A stretch of 64,000 nucleotides of DNA from Diphasiastrum complanatum (GCA_029204225.1 CM055096.1:63579240-63643239), one strand, 5' to 3'. Shown: positions 45,504 to 59,658, counted from the first letter of the stretch. Notes: generated by a model from the letters alone, not told the origin. Translations and numbers: made by a program.

Positions 45504-48394
45504 TTGGAATCTTCGGAGGCAGCGGCTGGATCTTTACCTATCAATATGGTTCCTCAAGAATCTTCTCATCCTTTGCAACTCCCGGATTTCAATCCTCTTG
45601 TTCGACATGGAGAAAAGAGACCTGCTTCCCCTTCAGAGCATCCTTCTAGTGCTTCCCCTTCTTGCGCGCGTCGTGAAGCCCACCGTGATGTTGCGGATTC
45701 CTTGCTTGTCTCCTCTGGCCAGGTGGTGCCATATTGTCCGCCTCATCTTCGCCATCAGCTTTCTTCCTCTCTTTCTGTTTCTCAGCTTTCTCCTTCTTCC
45801 TCTTCTCGCCCCCGTGTTCCATGTGTAGGCTGTGGTCGCCCTTATGTGCAAGGTGCCGGTCTTTCTCGCCATCATAACGCTTGCTCTGCTTTTCGTCAAC
45901 AACTCGCATTAACCAATGTCGACCTTGCACCTCATCCTGCTCCCACTTCGCCACTTGACTCGGCTTGGACCTGGATTCGCTCCCTTGATATTTTGACCGC
46001 TTTTCACTTGGGTTTTCCTCGTCCTCGTCTTTATGCACACATTCCCTTTGCCTTGCGCTTAGCCGTCCAGAGAGCTTTGTCCTTACCTTTGTCTCGTCTG
46101 GCTTCCAACCCTTATGATATTGCAGCTTGGCATGCCTTTTTGCTTTTTCCTCTCTGGTGTTTGCCTCTGCCTCCCCGGGGTGGTGATGCTGGTCATAGGG
46201 AAACTCGCAGCAGGATTCGTCGCTTTATGTCAGGAGATTGGGAAAATCTGCAAGAAGAGCATTTCCTTCGCTGTCATGCGCTTGCTGCTCAGCGGGATTC
46301 GACTTCGGATGGTGTTTCTATACCCCTTGTTCGTCGCTGTGTTTTACTTGGGCAAGTGGGTGAGTATTCTCGTGCAGCTCGTGCTCTAGCTCCTACAAGT
46401 CTAGCTACTCCTTCTGCTGCCACTCTTCTCGCTTTGGAGCTTCTTCACCCACCGGCAAATGACTCTCTTCCTTCTTTTGTTGAGGACTTCGAACCTGATT
46501 CCGATTTGCAGCTCTCAGAACCTCATTTTCTTAATGCTTTTTAGCGCAGCCCTCATTTGTCAACCGGGGGTCCTTTTGGTATGGTTTTCGAGCATCTTCG
46601 TGACTGTTTTTCTCCTGATGACTCTGCTAGCGGGTTTGGTTTGCTCTTCCGTAGCATGTGGCCGTATTCCTCTTTCTATTGCTCGTATTCTTGGTGCTGC
46701 TCGTTTGATAGTCTTGGATAAGTCTGGCGGTGGAGTGCGTCCCATTGTTGTTGGAGAGGTTTTATACAGATTGGTTTCTAGGGCTCTTGGTTTTCAGCTT
46801 CGTGACAGTTTTCATGACCACCTATTTCCTCATCAGTTTGGTTGTGCTACTCCTGGCGGTTGCGAGACAGTCATACATGCTTTGCGTGCTACCTTGGATC
46901 TTCATCCAGATTGGGTTGTCTTTCAGGTGGATGTTAAAAATGCTTTCAATTCTGTTTCCCGAGGGGCCATTTTCGAAGAACTTCGTGCGGCTCACGGTCC
47001 TCTCGCTCAGCTCATCCCGTTTGTTCGCTCTTTTTATTCCATGGATGCGCCTCTATATTTTAGTCATGCTTCTCGCTTAGGTGATGTTTCGGTTATCTCG
47101 TCTGCTGATGGTATCAGACAAGGTGATCCCTTGGGTGGTGTTCTTTTTGCTTTGGCGCACTTTCGGGCATTGCGTGCTTCTTCTGCTGCTTTTCCTTCTT
47201 GTTTGTTTCCCTCTATTGCTGATGACACGCTAATGACGTCTTTCCGGCTTTCCTACATTTCTCTCAGCAACTTTCGGCTTTGGGCCTCACTGTCAATCCC
47301 TCTAAGTGCGTTGTCTGGTGTCCTCAGGGCCTCCTTCCTGATCTCCCTGTACCTACAGGTTTCAATACTCCGGTTGATGGGATTAGAGTGCTTGGTATTC
47401 CTATAGGTTTCTTGGATTTTGTGGCTTCCTCTTTGCGGGACACTTTGGACGCACATCTTTGTCACGCTGATCTGCTACCAAAGCTTGGCAATGCTCAAGT
47501 TGCTCTAGGGATTCTCACTCAATGCTTCGCTCAACGACCAAGTTATATTCTACGGTGTGTTCCCCCCTCTCCTGATGTTTTGGCTTTGCTACAAGATTTC
47601 GATAATACTTTATCAGATATTCTGGGTCGCTTGATGGGTTCAAAATCTTTTCGTATTCCCAATGGTCAGTTCGTTAAGCGACAAGTCTCTCTTCTTGCTT
47701 CGTCTGGAGGTGTTGGTCTTTCTTGCACAGCTTCTATTGCTCCAGCTGCTTTTATGGGAAGTTGGGCCCTTGTTGCCTCTGCACTTATCTCTCGGTTTCA
47801 GCAGGACAACAAGCCCATTCTTCTCGATTCAATAGCTCATGTGGAAACAGGCATTCTTCCTTTCCAACAACATCTTCGTGCGGCCAAGGATCTCATTCCT
47901 CCACCTGTGCGAGCTTCTTTGCCTCCCTTTGAATCTTTGCTTAGCCATCAGCGTGCTCATTTTCAGAAGTATCTTTTGGAGCGCTTCCACTCTCATGCTT
48001 TCACTCAGCTTCTCATTGATTCACCTTCCGATGAGACTCGGGCTCGCCTTTGTCTTATGCAGGCCCCGGTGCTGGTGCTTGGCTTGTTGCGCGCCCTGTT
48101 GTTCCACACTTGCGCCTTTCTTCAGAGTTGTTTCTCACTGCTCTTCGGGTTAGGTTGGGTCTCCCTCATCCAGTGCTGGCAGGTTTGACAAAATGTTCCT
48201 GTGGTCACCCTGTTGATCCTATTGGCACTCATCTCATGCGTTGCCCTTCTGGCGGAGAGCGTACTGCGACTCATGATTCCATTCGTGATGTATTGGCATC
48301 TATTGCTCATGAGTGCGGTTTTCATGTTGTTCGGGAGTAGACCCACATCTTGCCTGCGTCTGATTCACAGTCACCTCGGCGTCGAGTTGATCTC
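45504..48394 (+). pseudogene. R2-like non-LTR retrotransposon ORF (zinc finger, RT, restriction-like endonuclease), broken
   Basis: Starts MESSEAAAGSL at 45,504. A Ser/Pro-rich N-terminus leads to a CX2C...HX4C zinc finger (CVGCGRPY ... HHNAC) at about residues 105-127. An in-frame TAG at 46,542 and a frame change near 46,660 follow. RT motifs in the second frame: KSGGGVRPI, FQVDVKNAFNSVSR, DGIRQGDPLGGVLFAL and IADDT (catalytic DD). A second shift near 47,240 leads to LTVNPSKC and the thumb region. A third near 48,050 leads to a C-terminal CXC...HX3C finger (CSCGHPVDPIGTHLMRC), HDSIRD and RRRVDL. The order finger-RT-finger-endonuclease is that of RLE-type elements such as R2, which nick target DNA and prime reverse transcription there. 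Dead copy; clade placement is inference. Confidence 0.8.
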
Positions 48395-48433
48395 GGCAGA
48401 TGGATATTTTGAGATGGAATAGTTTCACACTCT

Positions 48434-48948
48434 ATGTTGATATTGTCATCTGATTACTGTAGTTTAGATAGGGATATTATTGAACATTCTGCAGTACCTG
48501 TGGGAGCAAATACTGAACAAAGACTTGCTGCACTTGAGGTTTCCTTTGAATATCTTTCACATTCTATGCAAGCTATACACGATATTCTCCTGAATTTTGT
48601 CGCCATGAATGAGATTAGGTGCCAGGCGCTAACATTACTTGGGGGCAATGCAGACAAGAGTAGCAAATGGCCGAGAGAATGGGGCGATTAGAGCACGACA
48701 TATCTTTGGCGCTACCCCGCACTATCAATTCGTCTATCAATTCGTCATTGCGCTTCCTTGAATGCCTTGAAGGGATTACCAATTCTCGAGGAGAACTACC
48801 ATCTAATTTCCCTGCAACCATTGTTGCAGTAGATGGCTTGACAGAGCAGGAGGCCATCGAGCTCCTTCAATTCTATGAGCTCCCCTTGTTTGGAGACAGG
48901 AATCAGCTCATCAGAAGGCTTGCTTACCATCTTGGCTTCAGAATTTGA
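48434..48948 (+). pseudogene. SAP-motif gene, left copy
   Basis: First part (to 48,691) reads VPVGANTEQRLAALEVSFEY with heptad-like spacing and then LNFVAMNEIR, a likely coiled coil. The second part (48,667-48,948), in another frame, contains RMGRLEHDISL and near its end LTEQEAIELLQFYELPL followed by GDRNQLIRRL. The latter fits the SAP motif (helix, 'LP..G.(K/R)..L(I/V).RL', helix), a 35-residue module that binds scaffold/matrix-attachment or other AT-rich DNA. The 162-bp deletion removed the start codon seen in the right copy. A G5 run at about 48,641 shifts the frame in both copies. Confidence 0.6.
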
Positions 48949-48959
48949 GGGCGCTCTTC

Positions 48960-51050
48960 AAAGATTGTTCTTGTTTGAAATCTCAGGCTTGAACAGTCTC
49001 AGACTTGCAACCATCATGCCCAGTCTTGTGTTTTGAAAGGCATTTATGTACCCCTTTTTTTAAAAGGTAGAAAGGACTTTGATCACGACGCCTTTGTTGA
49101 GCTTGAAGTTTTGATTTTGCAAAGTAAATCCTTGGAATCTCAAATAAGCAGCAATCTTTGCTTGTCCTTTTGATCTTTTAGATGGGACAACAAAGCGCCT
49201 TGTTAACACTCTTTGAGGTTCTATTCATTAAGTGCTATGGTTTGTTATGAGCTTTTATGTTGAAATATTTCCAGGATCTTTTCCTTTGTAGATCAATGCT
49301 ACTTGTGTGCATGTGAGATTTTACAACATGGTATTAGAGTAATAAGTGTGCTTTTGACTTTGTCTTGTGAGACTCTGGTTCAATTTATTGCTTATTGAGA
49401 GTAAAATTTTCTTCCAAGGGTGTGAAAAAAACCCTAAGACTTTCGTGGTGGAACTTGTCTTTGTTTCTTGTGCACAAATAAAAATTTTCTCAGTATGTGT
49501 GCAAAAACGTTTAGAGGGAAGAAATTATAGGTTTTCTAGAAAATCCTTGTCCTTGGTAATCCATTTTCTTTAGAAAAAGTTGGCAATGATGAGGGCTAAA
49601 CATTTGCAATCCTAAGAAACACTGAGGGTTCATAAATCAGGCACAATAACAGTTTTGTAGCAGCAATTGACATGCCATAACACAGGATTAACACAGGATT
49701 TCAGGTCTCTAAATTAGCAAAAAATGACATGAGTTACAGGTGCATATCAACAACAAGACGGATTGTTAAGACGAATTACTAGCAGCAACTATACTATCCA
49801 AACCTGTAGCAGACCATGCAACTTCGTTGCAAATTTATATAACAATCTAAAGTAAACTATTTGCCAAATCTTGAAAACTTTTCAGCTTTGGGGGTTGTGT
49901 ACATCAGTTTTCACGAAGTAGATTACATACTTGCATCATTAGTAAAGACTTCCCAGCCCTGCAACAAATAGGTGATAAAAAAAATGGCCTTCAATAGTAG
50001 TTTCACAAATAAATATCCTCTCAAGTTAACTTCTTTTGTCCTTATGACGACAAAGCATGGCAAGATCAGATGGCTCTAGCTAAACATTCGGACATTCAGA
50101 ATGCAAAATATTTTAAGACAGATATGTAGAAGACTGTTACCAGAGACAAAAAAAGACACAAGAAAAGAACATGTAACAAGGGTGAAGGACTGTGAAAGAT
50201 CTCAAGAACCAATAGACTGTTGTAGGACAAATAGTAATTCGTGCTGACTTGGTACCCATAGTAATTGTGATCAGTTTGAATAGAGACAGCACCATCATAT
50301 GAAAAACGAAGTAGACCGTTGTTGTAGGAGGGAAGTTGAAACTAAAAGATAGTCTGCTTGTTTGAGAAAGAGACCAAAAGCATGATTTTGCAGCTCAACG
50401 CAGACCAAATAGCAAGCTCAAAGTTGTTTTTCTGAATCTCCACACTGCAACAGCAACAAAAGCGGAACAAAGGACGAGGATGAACTCTAAGTGGCAAACC
50501 TAGGATGGCAAACCTAGGAGGAAAGATTGTTTCTACTATAGTAAGAATAAGGAACTTGAATTAAGACAATCATAAACCTCAACCATCATCAATTTATAAG
50601 GCTATGTAATCACACGAGTAAACTACAAGCTCAATTAAAAAATAAATGATTCAATTTTCCGACAAAACCTTTTTAAAATTAGATTGATTGGTGTTGGTTT
50701 TTGGCTTTGCATTGCAAGGGCAATACTATGTGATGAGATCGGTCAATAGAGTTTGGAAAAAAGTTAACATTATTGGATAAATTTTGTAGGTCGAAACACT
50801 TAAGGTCTGGACATTGATGGAGGGTTGAAATACCGTGTTTGCATGAAAGGTTTGCTTTTGGCCATGCCTTAGAGCATGTGTAAAGTAGAATAGTTAGCAA
50901 ACATGCATAAAGCAGAATATGAATAGTTGGTGTTAGAGAATCTTCTCTGGTGGAACAATAGAAGACCTCAACACAATTTGGCCTTATTGTGGAGATAAAA
51001 AAAATAGAGTCAGCGATGGAAGTATCAAAATGTTGGCTCTGGCAATTTTT
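48960..51050. other. Non-coding part of the inverted duplication, LTR-like end at 49,327
   Basis: 'ttttacaacatggtattagagtaa' at about 49,321 looks like an LTR end plus a degenerate initiator-Met primer site on the plus strand. A 68-codon frame at 49,367-49,573 recurs in the other arm (62,788-62,603), because the whole region is duplicated. No gag or pol domain follows. Confidence 0.45.
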
Positions 51051-51059
51051 GCTATCATT

Positions 51060-51190
51060 TTGTGGCATATGTTAGTTCCAGAGGAGCAGCATCACAAGAT
51101 GCTTTGAACTTGGTTGAAATGTACTCACCACCATTGTCACTCCTCAAGCGCTTGATGTTAAATTGGTTCTCCCTTAAATTCTTGAACTAC
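51060..51190 (-). pseudogene. Copia integrase fragment in the left arm
   Basis: The reverse strand matches copia element 2 near 60,995-61,130, including the segment that encodes LRSDNGGEYIS there. Similarity ends at 51,190, where unrelated sequence begins. Confidence 0.8.
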
Positions 51191-52364
51191 ACTACAAGAC
51201 CAGCGTAGCTGGCTGTGCGCGCTGACCCGCGAGCCTTCCTCACGCCATCTCCAAGCTTCCTTACATAAGCTATGGCTATGGCAGCCTGACTAACTCCATG
51301 CTACCTCTCTTCATAGTCCGCGGCCGCCCACGGCCTCTCCACACGTTCCCAACAGTAGTAGGACGCCCACTCCTGGCTCTTTACAGCTTCAAAAAAGGAT
51401 TTATATTGAGAGAAAAAAGCTTTTTCCCTTCTTGAAACCCTAGTTGTCAAAGAAGAAGATATTTTTGGGCTTTATCTGATCTTCTTGAGAAGTAAACTGA
51501 GCAGCTACCTATCTCTCTGAGGTCGCCCTACAGCAAGCAATATTCTACTCCAAACCGCTCTTCAAACGGTGTTCGATTGGATTCAAACCAATCACAAATG
51601 CCAAGCAACCCTTCAAAAGAATTTCCAGCTTCAATCTTTGTCTGCCCTCTGATTCAGCTGACAATCCCCTGCCTGCCTAGTACATTCAGGGCAAAAAATG
51701 TTCTAGAACTTGTTCATACAGAGCATCCCCTTCTCTCGAATCTTGAACCAAAGACTTGATAACAACATTTAAACTAAGCATTGTATCTTGAGCATGATTT
51801 TGAAAAGCTACAATGCCTCATACATTTTATACTGGTCAATGCTCATTGGATAGACACTGAAAATGCATTCTGCTTTTTGAGTCGAGGGGCTTATCATGTT
51901 ATGATTTTTAAGTCATTCCGGAAGTCTAGAAGAATTTGCAATTGAATTCTGAGCACATGACTTGTCGTTGATGAGATTGGAAGTGATTTTGATGACCAAG
52001 ATTTTTCTATTTTGAATGTGGTAGCCATTTTGACTATGTTGTCAGCATTCTTATTGTTCAATTACGTTGTTGTGCTTAAGACATTGTGATTTTCCGTCTT
52101 GCCGCATCCCCAAAATTATACTTTTTATGTAGTGTTGTTATGTCTAGGCTAAACATGTATTTAGAATGGCATATTTGTTTGAAGCCTTTTAAGAGTTGTC
52201 ATTCAGAGCTACCATCTGCATATTATTGGTTTTTTATACTGATTGGATTTTATTTTCTTATGGTGCAATTTTCTAATATGGTCGCAATTCAAGCTACTCT
52301 CTTAGCTATGCCGTCGGAAACTTTTCCAAATTTTGAAATCAGATCAGCTAACCAGCTCTGAACT
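51191..52364. other. No gene seen
   Basis: A mixed region with a GC-rich start (51,200-51,370) and short frames. No domain recognised. Confidence 0.45.
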
Positions 52365-52493
52365 AGGTAGCAGGCGTGAGCAAGCCCACTACCATGTGTA
52401 ACAAGCAGCCTTCACAAACTGAGCCGCCCTGCGGCAAAGTGCGTTGAAGGCTGCTTTTACATGGTAGCAGGCCTGCTCACGGCCTCCTACCAG
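52365..52493. mobile_element. Foldback MITE
   Basis: 'ggtagcaggcgtgagcaag' at 52,367 through 'aagcagccttcaca' pairs with 'ttgaaggctgctt' at 52,444 through 'caggcctgctcacggcctcc' and 'tacc'. Stem of about 48 bp with a GC-rich 26-base loop. Non-coding. Confidence 0.8.
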
Positions 52494-53830
<1,337 letters not shown>

Positions 53831-54399
53831 GGATGGTTCTTCACTTATTCTTGCCTCTTAAGGATGAATGATATATGGGGACGAGTTCATACGTATGCAA
53901 GAAGTTAGGCTTGGTATGAGACTATCGTAAGTTCAAAACATAGTGTATTTTAATACATTATACCTTGAACTAAGACATATATGTGGTTGATTAGTAGAAA
54001 GCACGAAGAGGCATGGCATCCACACAAGAACAGACGACTACACTTACCCATGTTAGTGATATGTAACCCTCACCTAATGAGTTTACGCCGAAGCTATCGA
54101 GAGGAAAACAAGCATTTGGGAAACACGATGTGTAAATCGCTTTAAAGTCAATAATTTTGCATAACCAATTGTGCTTCTACAATAGAATGATGTGCTTATG
54201 TTTGTAGATTTCTAGATTACCTAAGTTAGGCTATGGGAAATTACCTTAATAACTCAATATACCGTTCCTTTTGTTAACATTTCATGCTATTAGTTATATA
54301 TTGTTTTGTCATATCATTTTTTCTAGACCAAAAAGTGATCGTCTTTTGTAACAAATTACGTATTTTGGCCTAAAACCTTGAAAAACATGGATTTGTGCA

Positions 54400-55136
54400 A
54401 GAGAGTTGATATTCAAACGGATTAGTATGGCATTGATTTGCCCTAATACCAACATGAATATCTCGGCCATACCTAATACTTATAAAATTTCTTGATTTAT
54501 TGTAGCGTTAAGTCTAGCTCATTCACCTAGTAGGTACACTTACTTTGATAATAGGATACGTGTTTGTGAGTACCTGGAAAGCGAAACTGACATTCGCATA
54601 CGATTTGTTGAGTTTACTCAGTGATTGTCAAGCTCAATATGGTATGGATTCTCCCCGAGACCTACCTATATGTTCAAACCATAGCCCTCACTATGCATTT
54701 AATAATTATGGTTAATTTAGAATACTTAGCATTTCTCGATTATGTTCTGATATGGAGTTAGACCCTAGAAACTGATCAGTATGGCATCTGCCCGCTCCGA
54801 TACGATAATAGCAAGGTTAGCCTATCACAATACTTGTTCTTGAATGGGATGATTGGACTAATGTTATGCTATTTATGTCGTTAAGCTGTGATACTTATTT
54901 TGTACATGGATAACAACTGACACTCAGCTTTGAAACCTGTCTTCCTCACTATGCTAACTTTCACGGTTTTGTGTGGTGGGATGGAGACAGGTACCAGCTG
55001 AATGTCCCAAAATAAGTTTTGCTTGACGGTGCTTTTTTAGTCTTGGAAAACTTTTCAACTTTTACCTAGTTGGATTGTGAATAAAGGTTTCAAAGGGTTT
55101 AGTCTTGCTTTGTCAAGAGGAACTATGTGTTGTTTT

Positions 55137-55138
<2 letters not shown>
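54400..55138. repeat. Degenerate direct repeat, copy 1 (partner about 56,140-56,870)
   Basis: Shares with 56,520-56,860 the ordered words 'gatcagtatggca', 'tgggatgg', 'cagctgaatgtcc', 'ttcaaagggttt(a/g)gtcttg' and 'tgtcaagagg(a/g)actatg'. The spacing suggests decayed LTRs or a segmental repeat about 1.75 kb apart. No gene. Confidence 0.5.

Positions 55139-55227
<89 letters not shown>
55139..55227. repeat. Compound (CT)n-(CA)n microsatellite
   Basis: CT to 55,206 then CA to 55,227, the same compound type as 13,576-13,702. Confidence 0.97.
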
Positions 55228-55537
55228 TGGGTTCTACTTGTTGCATATTTCTCTTAATCATACTTCTGTACATGATAAGCAACAAGACCCATATGAAATT
55301 ATGCCGGTTTTTGCCTTACCAATATATCTATGGTCTTAAGTTCTCCTATACCTTATGCATTTAGAGGGGCCTTTCCAAAATTTGTGATGGCTTGCTCAAC
55401 AAGTTTTCTTTGTACGATGGAGATTGATACACCTGTTAGGTCTAAGATTTAACAATGTGCATTACAGTTGGTTTGGTGCACCAAGATGACCCTCAATAAA
55501 CTATAAGAAGAGGAGAGGAACAACATAGTTTCACTCT

Positions 55538-55539
<2 letters not shown>

Positions 55540-55632
<93 letters not shown>
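55540..55632. repeat. (CT)n microsatellite
   Basis: A 93-bp CT run. Confidence 0.97.
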
Positions 55633-55636
<4 letters not shown>

Positions 55637-57270
55637 GTGACTAGATGCGGCTAAGGTTTGGCTCATTGTGACCGTACTAATGCTTGTGGAAGAGTAACAC
55701 AAAGATTTTTGGAGCTATAACAGGTACTTTTATGATTGCTGGACAACAAGCTACTATTTTTTGTTCTTGTATGTCACACCATTATAAAGAATAGAACTCT
55801 CTTTTGCTGTTTTGATTAGTAGGCTAACAAAAGACATGGTGACTTGTGGTAGACAGCCTTGCTGTAGTGCGCTATCTCAGCATCGGGTATGTGCCCAAGT
55901 TCAAGGTATTTTCCATGTTTCAAACGACATTTTTATGGACTGTAGTCAGTCATTGTTGGTCCTTGAGGGAAATCAGACATACTACAAAGATTTTTTAGGC
56001 TAATAATGTTTATATACTTCAGTATGATGGAGCACTACCAAAAGGGTAGTGGGCCACCTTTCTAATTGATGTTTTTTGTGCTATAATGGATGAATCCGTG
56101 AGGAATGTACATAAATTGTCTCAAGAGGTAGTACTTGAAGCAAAGCTATTCTTGAAAAGAAGTTGATCTTTATGTATACAAACGATTAGGGTTTTCTGAA
56201 AAGCATTTCTTAGATGGTTTATGGGATAGTGAAATACTTGTTTTATGAACTAGCCGATGTTATGCTTAAATACATGATACTTGTCAAGAGTAGGTTGCTT
56301 GTGTAGGATTGCCATCATACTATGGAACTAGGGTTCATTATACTTCATGCTAAAAGAATGTTTGCAAACGACAAGCATGCATTTTTAACCCATGATTTTC
56401 GTATTGAATTATTAGTATATAAGGAGGGCGTGCTGCCTACTTGTTGGAGAATGGGTACTTCTCAAAATATGTCTTCACCATGCTTGAATGACATGGAATT
56501 GCCCAAGCTTTGTAGCGTTCTGACTCAAATAAGGTTTCATAGAGTTCGATGGGTCAGTATGGCACGGATCTATCCTAACACCTAATGCTACACCTGAACC
56601 ATACCTTTTTGTACTTGTGGAAGAAAAATGATAGCGTCATACACATGTTAAAGCTATGACACCTATCTTTCCCACTATACTAACTCGTGTAGTTTTGTAT
56701 TGTGGGATGGTGGCCGGTAACAGCTGAGTATCCTAGAACTTTTTGTGGGATGGTACCTCGTACTGTAAGACTTTATACAACTTTGTTTTAAACTATTATG
56801 CTATAAAATAAACGGGTTCAAAGGGTTTGGTCTTGACTTGTCAAGAGGGACTATGTTACATACCCATAAGGGCACGCAACAGGAAACTTGAGGTGACCGC
56901 CTTAGTTATGGAACAAAACGCTGATATGGAGTTATAGGTCTTTTGGGTGCCACATGTCAATGTCTTATTGGTGCACGGTGACTCATTTTTCTCCCTCCAA
57001 TCACGTAGCTCCTTGCTTGTTGTTGTAGGCATCTCCTCTGTGCCCTCTACCCAAGGGAATAATCCTTCACCCTTTAGTATTAACAAGGTCTTAACTTTCC
57101 ATGCTAGAAAGTTAGATCCTGACGAATCCAGAACTATACAGATCTTGGATTACATGCTGTTGATTGAAGCCATTGCTTCTGAATTTGTGTTCACTTGTTG
57201 ATGGTTGATTGTTTAAATACTTTAGCACCTTTGATTTGATAGATTTTCGGCTATGTCAGATTATGACAAG
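55633..57270. other. Second degenerate repeat copy; no gene
   Basis: Includes the partner of 54,400-55,138. The part 56,862-57,270 lies just inside the primer site of the minus-strand LTR at 57,288, so it may be that element's leader. No Gag domain is visible. Confidence 0.4.
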
Positions 57271-57271
57271 A

Positions 57272-57287
57272 TAGGCTTTGATACCAC
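57272..57287 (-). other. Primer binding site, initiator tRNA-Met type, minus strand
   Basis: The reverse complement reads 'gtggtatcaaagcc', one base after the LTR's CA end. It matches the copia site with one change. Confidence 0.75.
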
Positions 57288-58540
57288 TGATTCTAAAAAA
57301 AATGCATTCAAAAAATGCAAATTCTAGCTACAACTTTGGTGACAAACTGATAAAAAAAAAATCTCGAACGATTTGCAAAACTTTTCACGAAACAAAAATT
57401 ATTTCTGTTCGAGTTGGACTAATCAGGCCCGATAACACAACGAAACGAAACGAGATGAAATCTAGACAAAAACGAAACGAAGCAAAGCGAAACGAAGCTT
57501 AAACCAAACGAATCGACACAAAATGAAGCATAGAGGTCACGAAACGAAACGAATCGACACGAATCGAAAGAGTTCGCGACAAGACCAATCAGGCTCTGCA
57601 ACGAGACGAGACGAGACAAAACAAGACGAAACGAAACGATATGAAATGAAACTTAGATGAGATCTGTAATTGATTTACCCTTATGACCAAGTGCTCATGA
57701 AGCGAAGTGAGGCGAAACACGAAGCGAAAGGATTCACGAACAAGATCAGTTCATCAGGAATTCAGATATGATCGTTGGTCATTGTCGGCTATATCATTTC
57801 TACAATCCTTCGGAGAGTAGTCAGACATTGCTGATCTACGTTAACAAATTAATATAGCATTCAACAATATCAAACCAAAGTGCGGAATTAAATGAGCAAG
57901 TGAATCAGACACACGAATTGTAACAGACAAATTTACATTCAAGATCATACAATCATACAGATTAATAATGTGCACAACAGCCGTAATATCATCTATTGAT
58001 TTTTTTTTATTTTTCAAGCACTGCATGACAGATCCACGCAGTGCGTTGGCGTGAGAGAAATACAATTCTCTCACGAATCATGTCTCACACACTTACTAGC
58101 AGACTTTTGGATCTATAGATCCTCTACAGAATTGTCTCGCACGCAGGCCAACTTGTATTTTGTATTTTTCATCTTCTGATTCTTGTCTTGCTTACTAGCA
58201 TACGACTTACTGTATTATGCATCAAAAAATAGAAAGTATATAGTTTGCAAACTTTTTCGTGTCACGTCGTGTAACTTACAGATTAGAAAGATTAAACATC
58301 TATAACTAATCGTGAATTACAAGAGTGGTAGATTAGCCACGATCTAGAATACTTCTGATGATGTCATGATATCAGATCAAATATCTGTACCCCTTGGTAC
58401 TTGGCTAATCTTCTTGATCAATTGAGGAGCACGACTGATTTCGTGTCGTGTCGTGTCGTGTCGTGTCGTGTCGCCTTTTGTCAAAGGTTCAGAATTGAAA
58501 GCTAGCAAAGCTTTGGCATTAGAAACATTATGTTTCTTCA
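57288..58540 (-). mobile_element. Copia-type LTR, minus strand, 1,253 bp
   Basis: On the minus strand it starts TGAAGAAACATAATG and ends AGAATCA, directly before the primer site. It is nearly collinear with the solo LTR at 7,165-8,326 and partly with 9,443-10,440. It contains CGAAA-type pentamer patches (57,438-57,640) and a (GTGTC)n run at about 58,440-58,473, all part of the LTR. Confidence 0.85.
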
Positions 58541-58559
58541 AATACTTACAAAGTACTAT

Positions 58560-59205
58560 GACTTACATAGTTAGATGACAATGATTTATTGTAATTAAAT
58601 ACATGGATGTAGTGTATAAATACATCTTCATCACACACTCTATGTGATGCTCCGCCAACAAAGCGAATGATATCAAGCATTCAAGTTACGTCTTCATTTT
58701 TCCTGTAACACATTCAATGTTGTTCAAGCTTTCATTGTAATATAAAAGCAACATGTTCTATCATCTGTGTTTAACACAGATGTATGATGTTGTGATTTGA
58801 TTATACTCTTACTGCTTGTTTACGTTTGTTCACTCACTTTGATCAGAACACGGACGTCTACAACTCCTCAGTTTATGATTAGACGACGGTTGTCTTTGAC
58901 GCTTGAGGAACTTGCATTATCACACTACACTATCACTCTATTTCTGAACTATACTTCTCAGTAAAACCCATTTGCAGTAATACCACATACCATATCTAAT
59001 CTCTTTGGCAGACTATACTCATTCATTTGTTTGAGTATGAGTTAATTTTTAAGATCCTGTTGGTAAAAACGCTTGAGCTGTGATTATATCTTTGCATTTA
59101 CATTATTTTAGATGGTTCTTGCTTCTAGTAGCCCATAATAATCGGAGAGTTGTTTTGCAACTATTTCCTTGTCTCCTCTCCGTTTGCAACCTACCTCCTA
59201 CATAT
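58560..59205 (+). repeat. LTR related to copia element 1
   Basis: Follows the order of the 40,437-40,965 LTR: 'agaacacggacgtctac', 'aactcctcagttt', 'gacgacggttgtctttgac', 'gttaatttttaagatcctgttgg'. A TATA-like 'tataaatac' lies near 58,615. It diverges after about 59,200, before the shared 'cccccatca' end. Confidence 0.7.

Positions 59206-59658
<453 letters not shown>

Larger units (their letters stand above)
48395..51190. repeat. Large inverted duplication, left arm
   Basis: Matches 60,995-63,899 in reverse complement over about 2.8 kb, with scattered substitutions and small indels. From left to right it holds the last bases of the R2-like ORF, the SAP-motif gene, a 'catggtattagagtaa' primer-site-like phrase at 49,328, about 1.6 kb of non-coding DNA, and a reversed piece of copia integrase at about 51,060-51,190. 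It lacks about 162 bp present in the other arm between two 'attga' words. I see no terminal repeats or target duplication. Confidence 0.88.

Noticed and set aside
45646-46038. Antisense frames within the R2-like ORF
   Set aside because: Highly charged mirror translations of the Ser/Arg/Leu-rich sense frame; no independent support.
50679-51068. A 129-codon protein on the minus strand
   Set aside because: It recurs at 61,138-61,386 only because the whole segment is inverted-duplicated. Frame differences between the arms give no sign of coding constraint.
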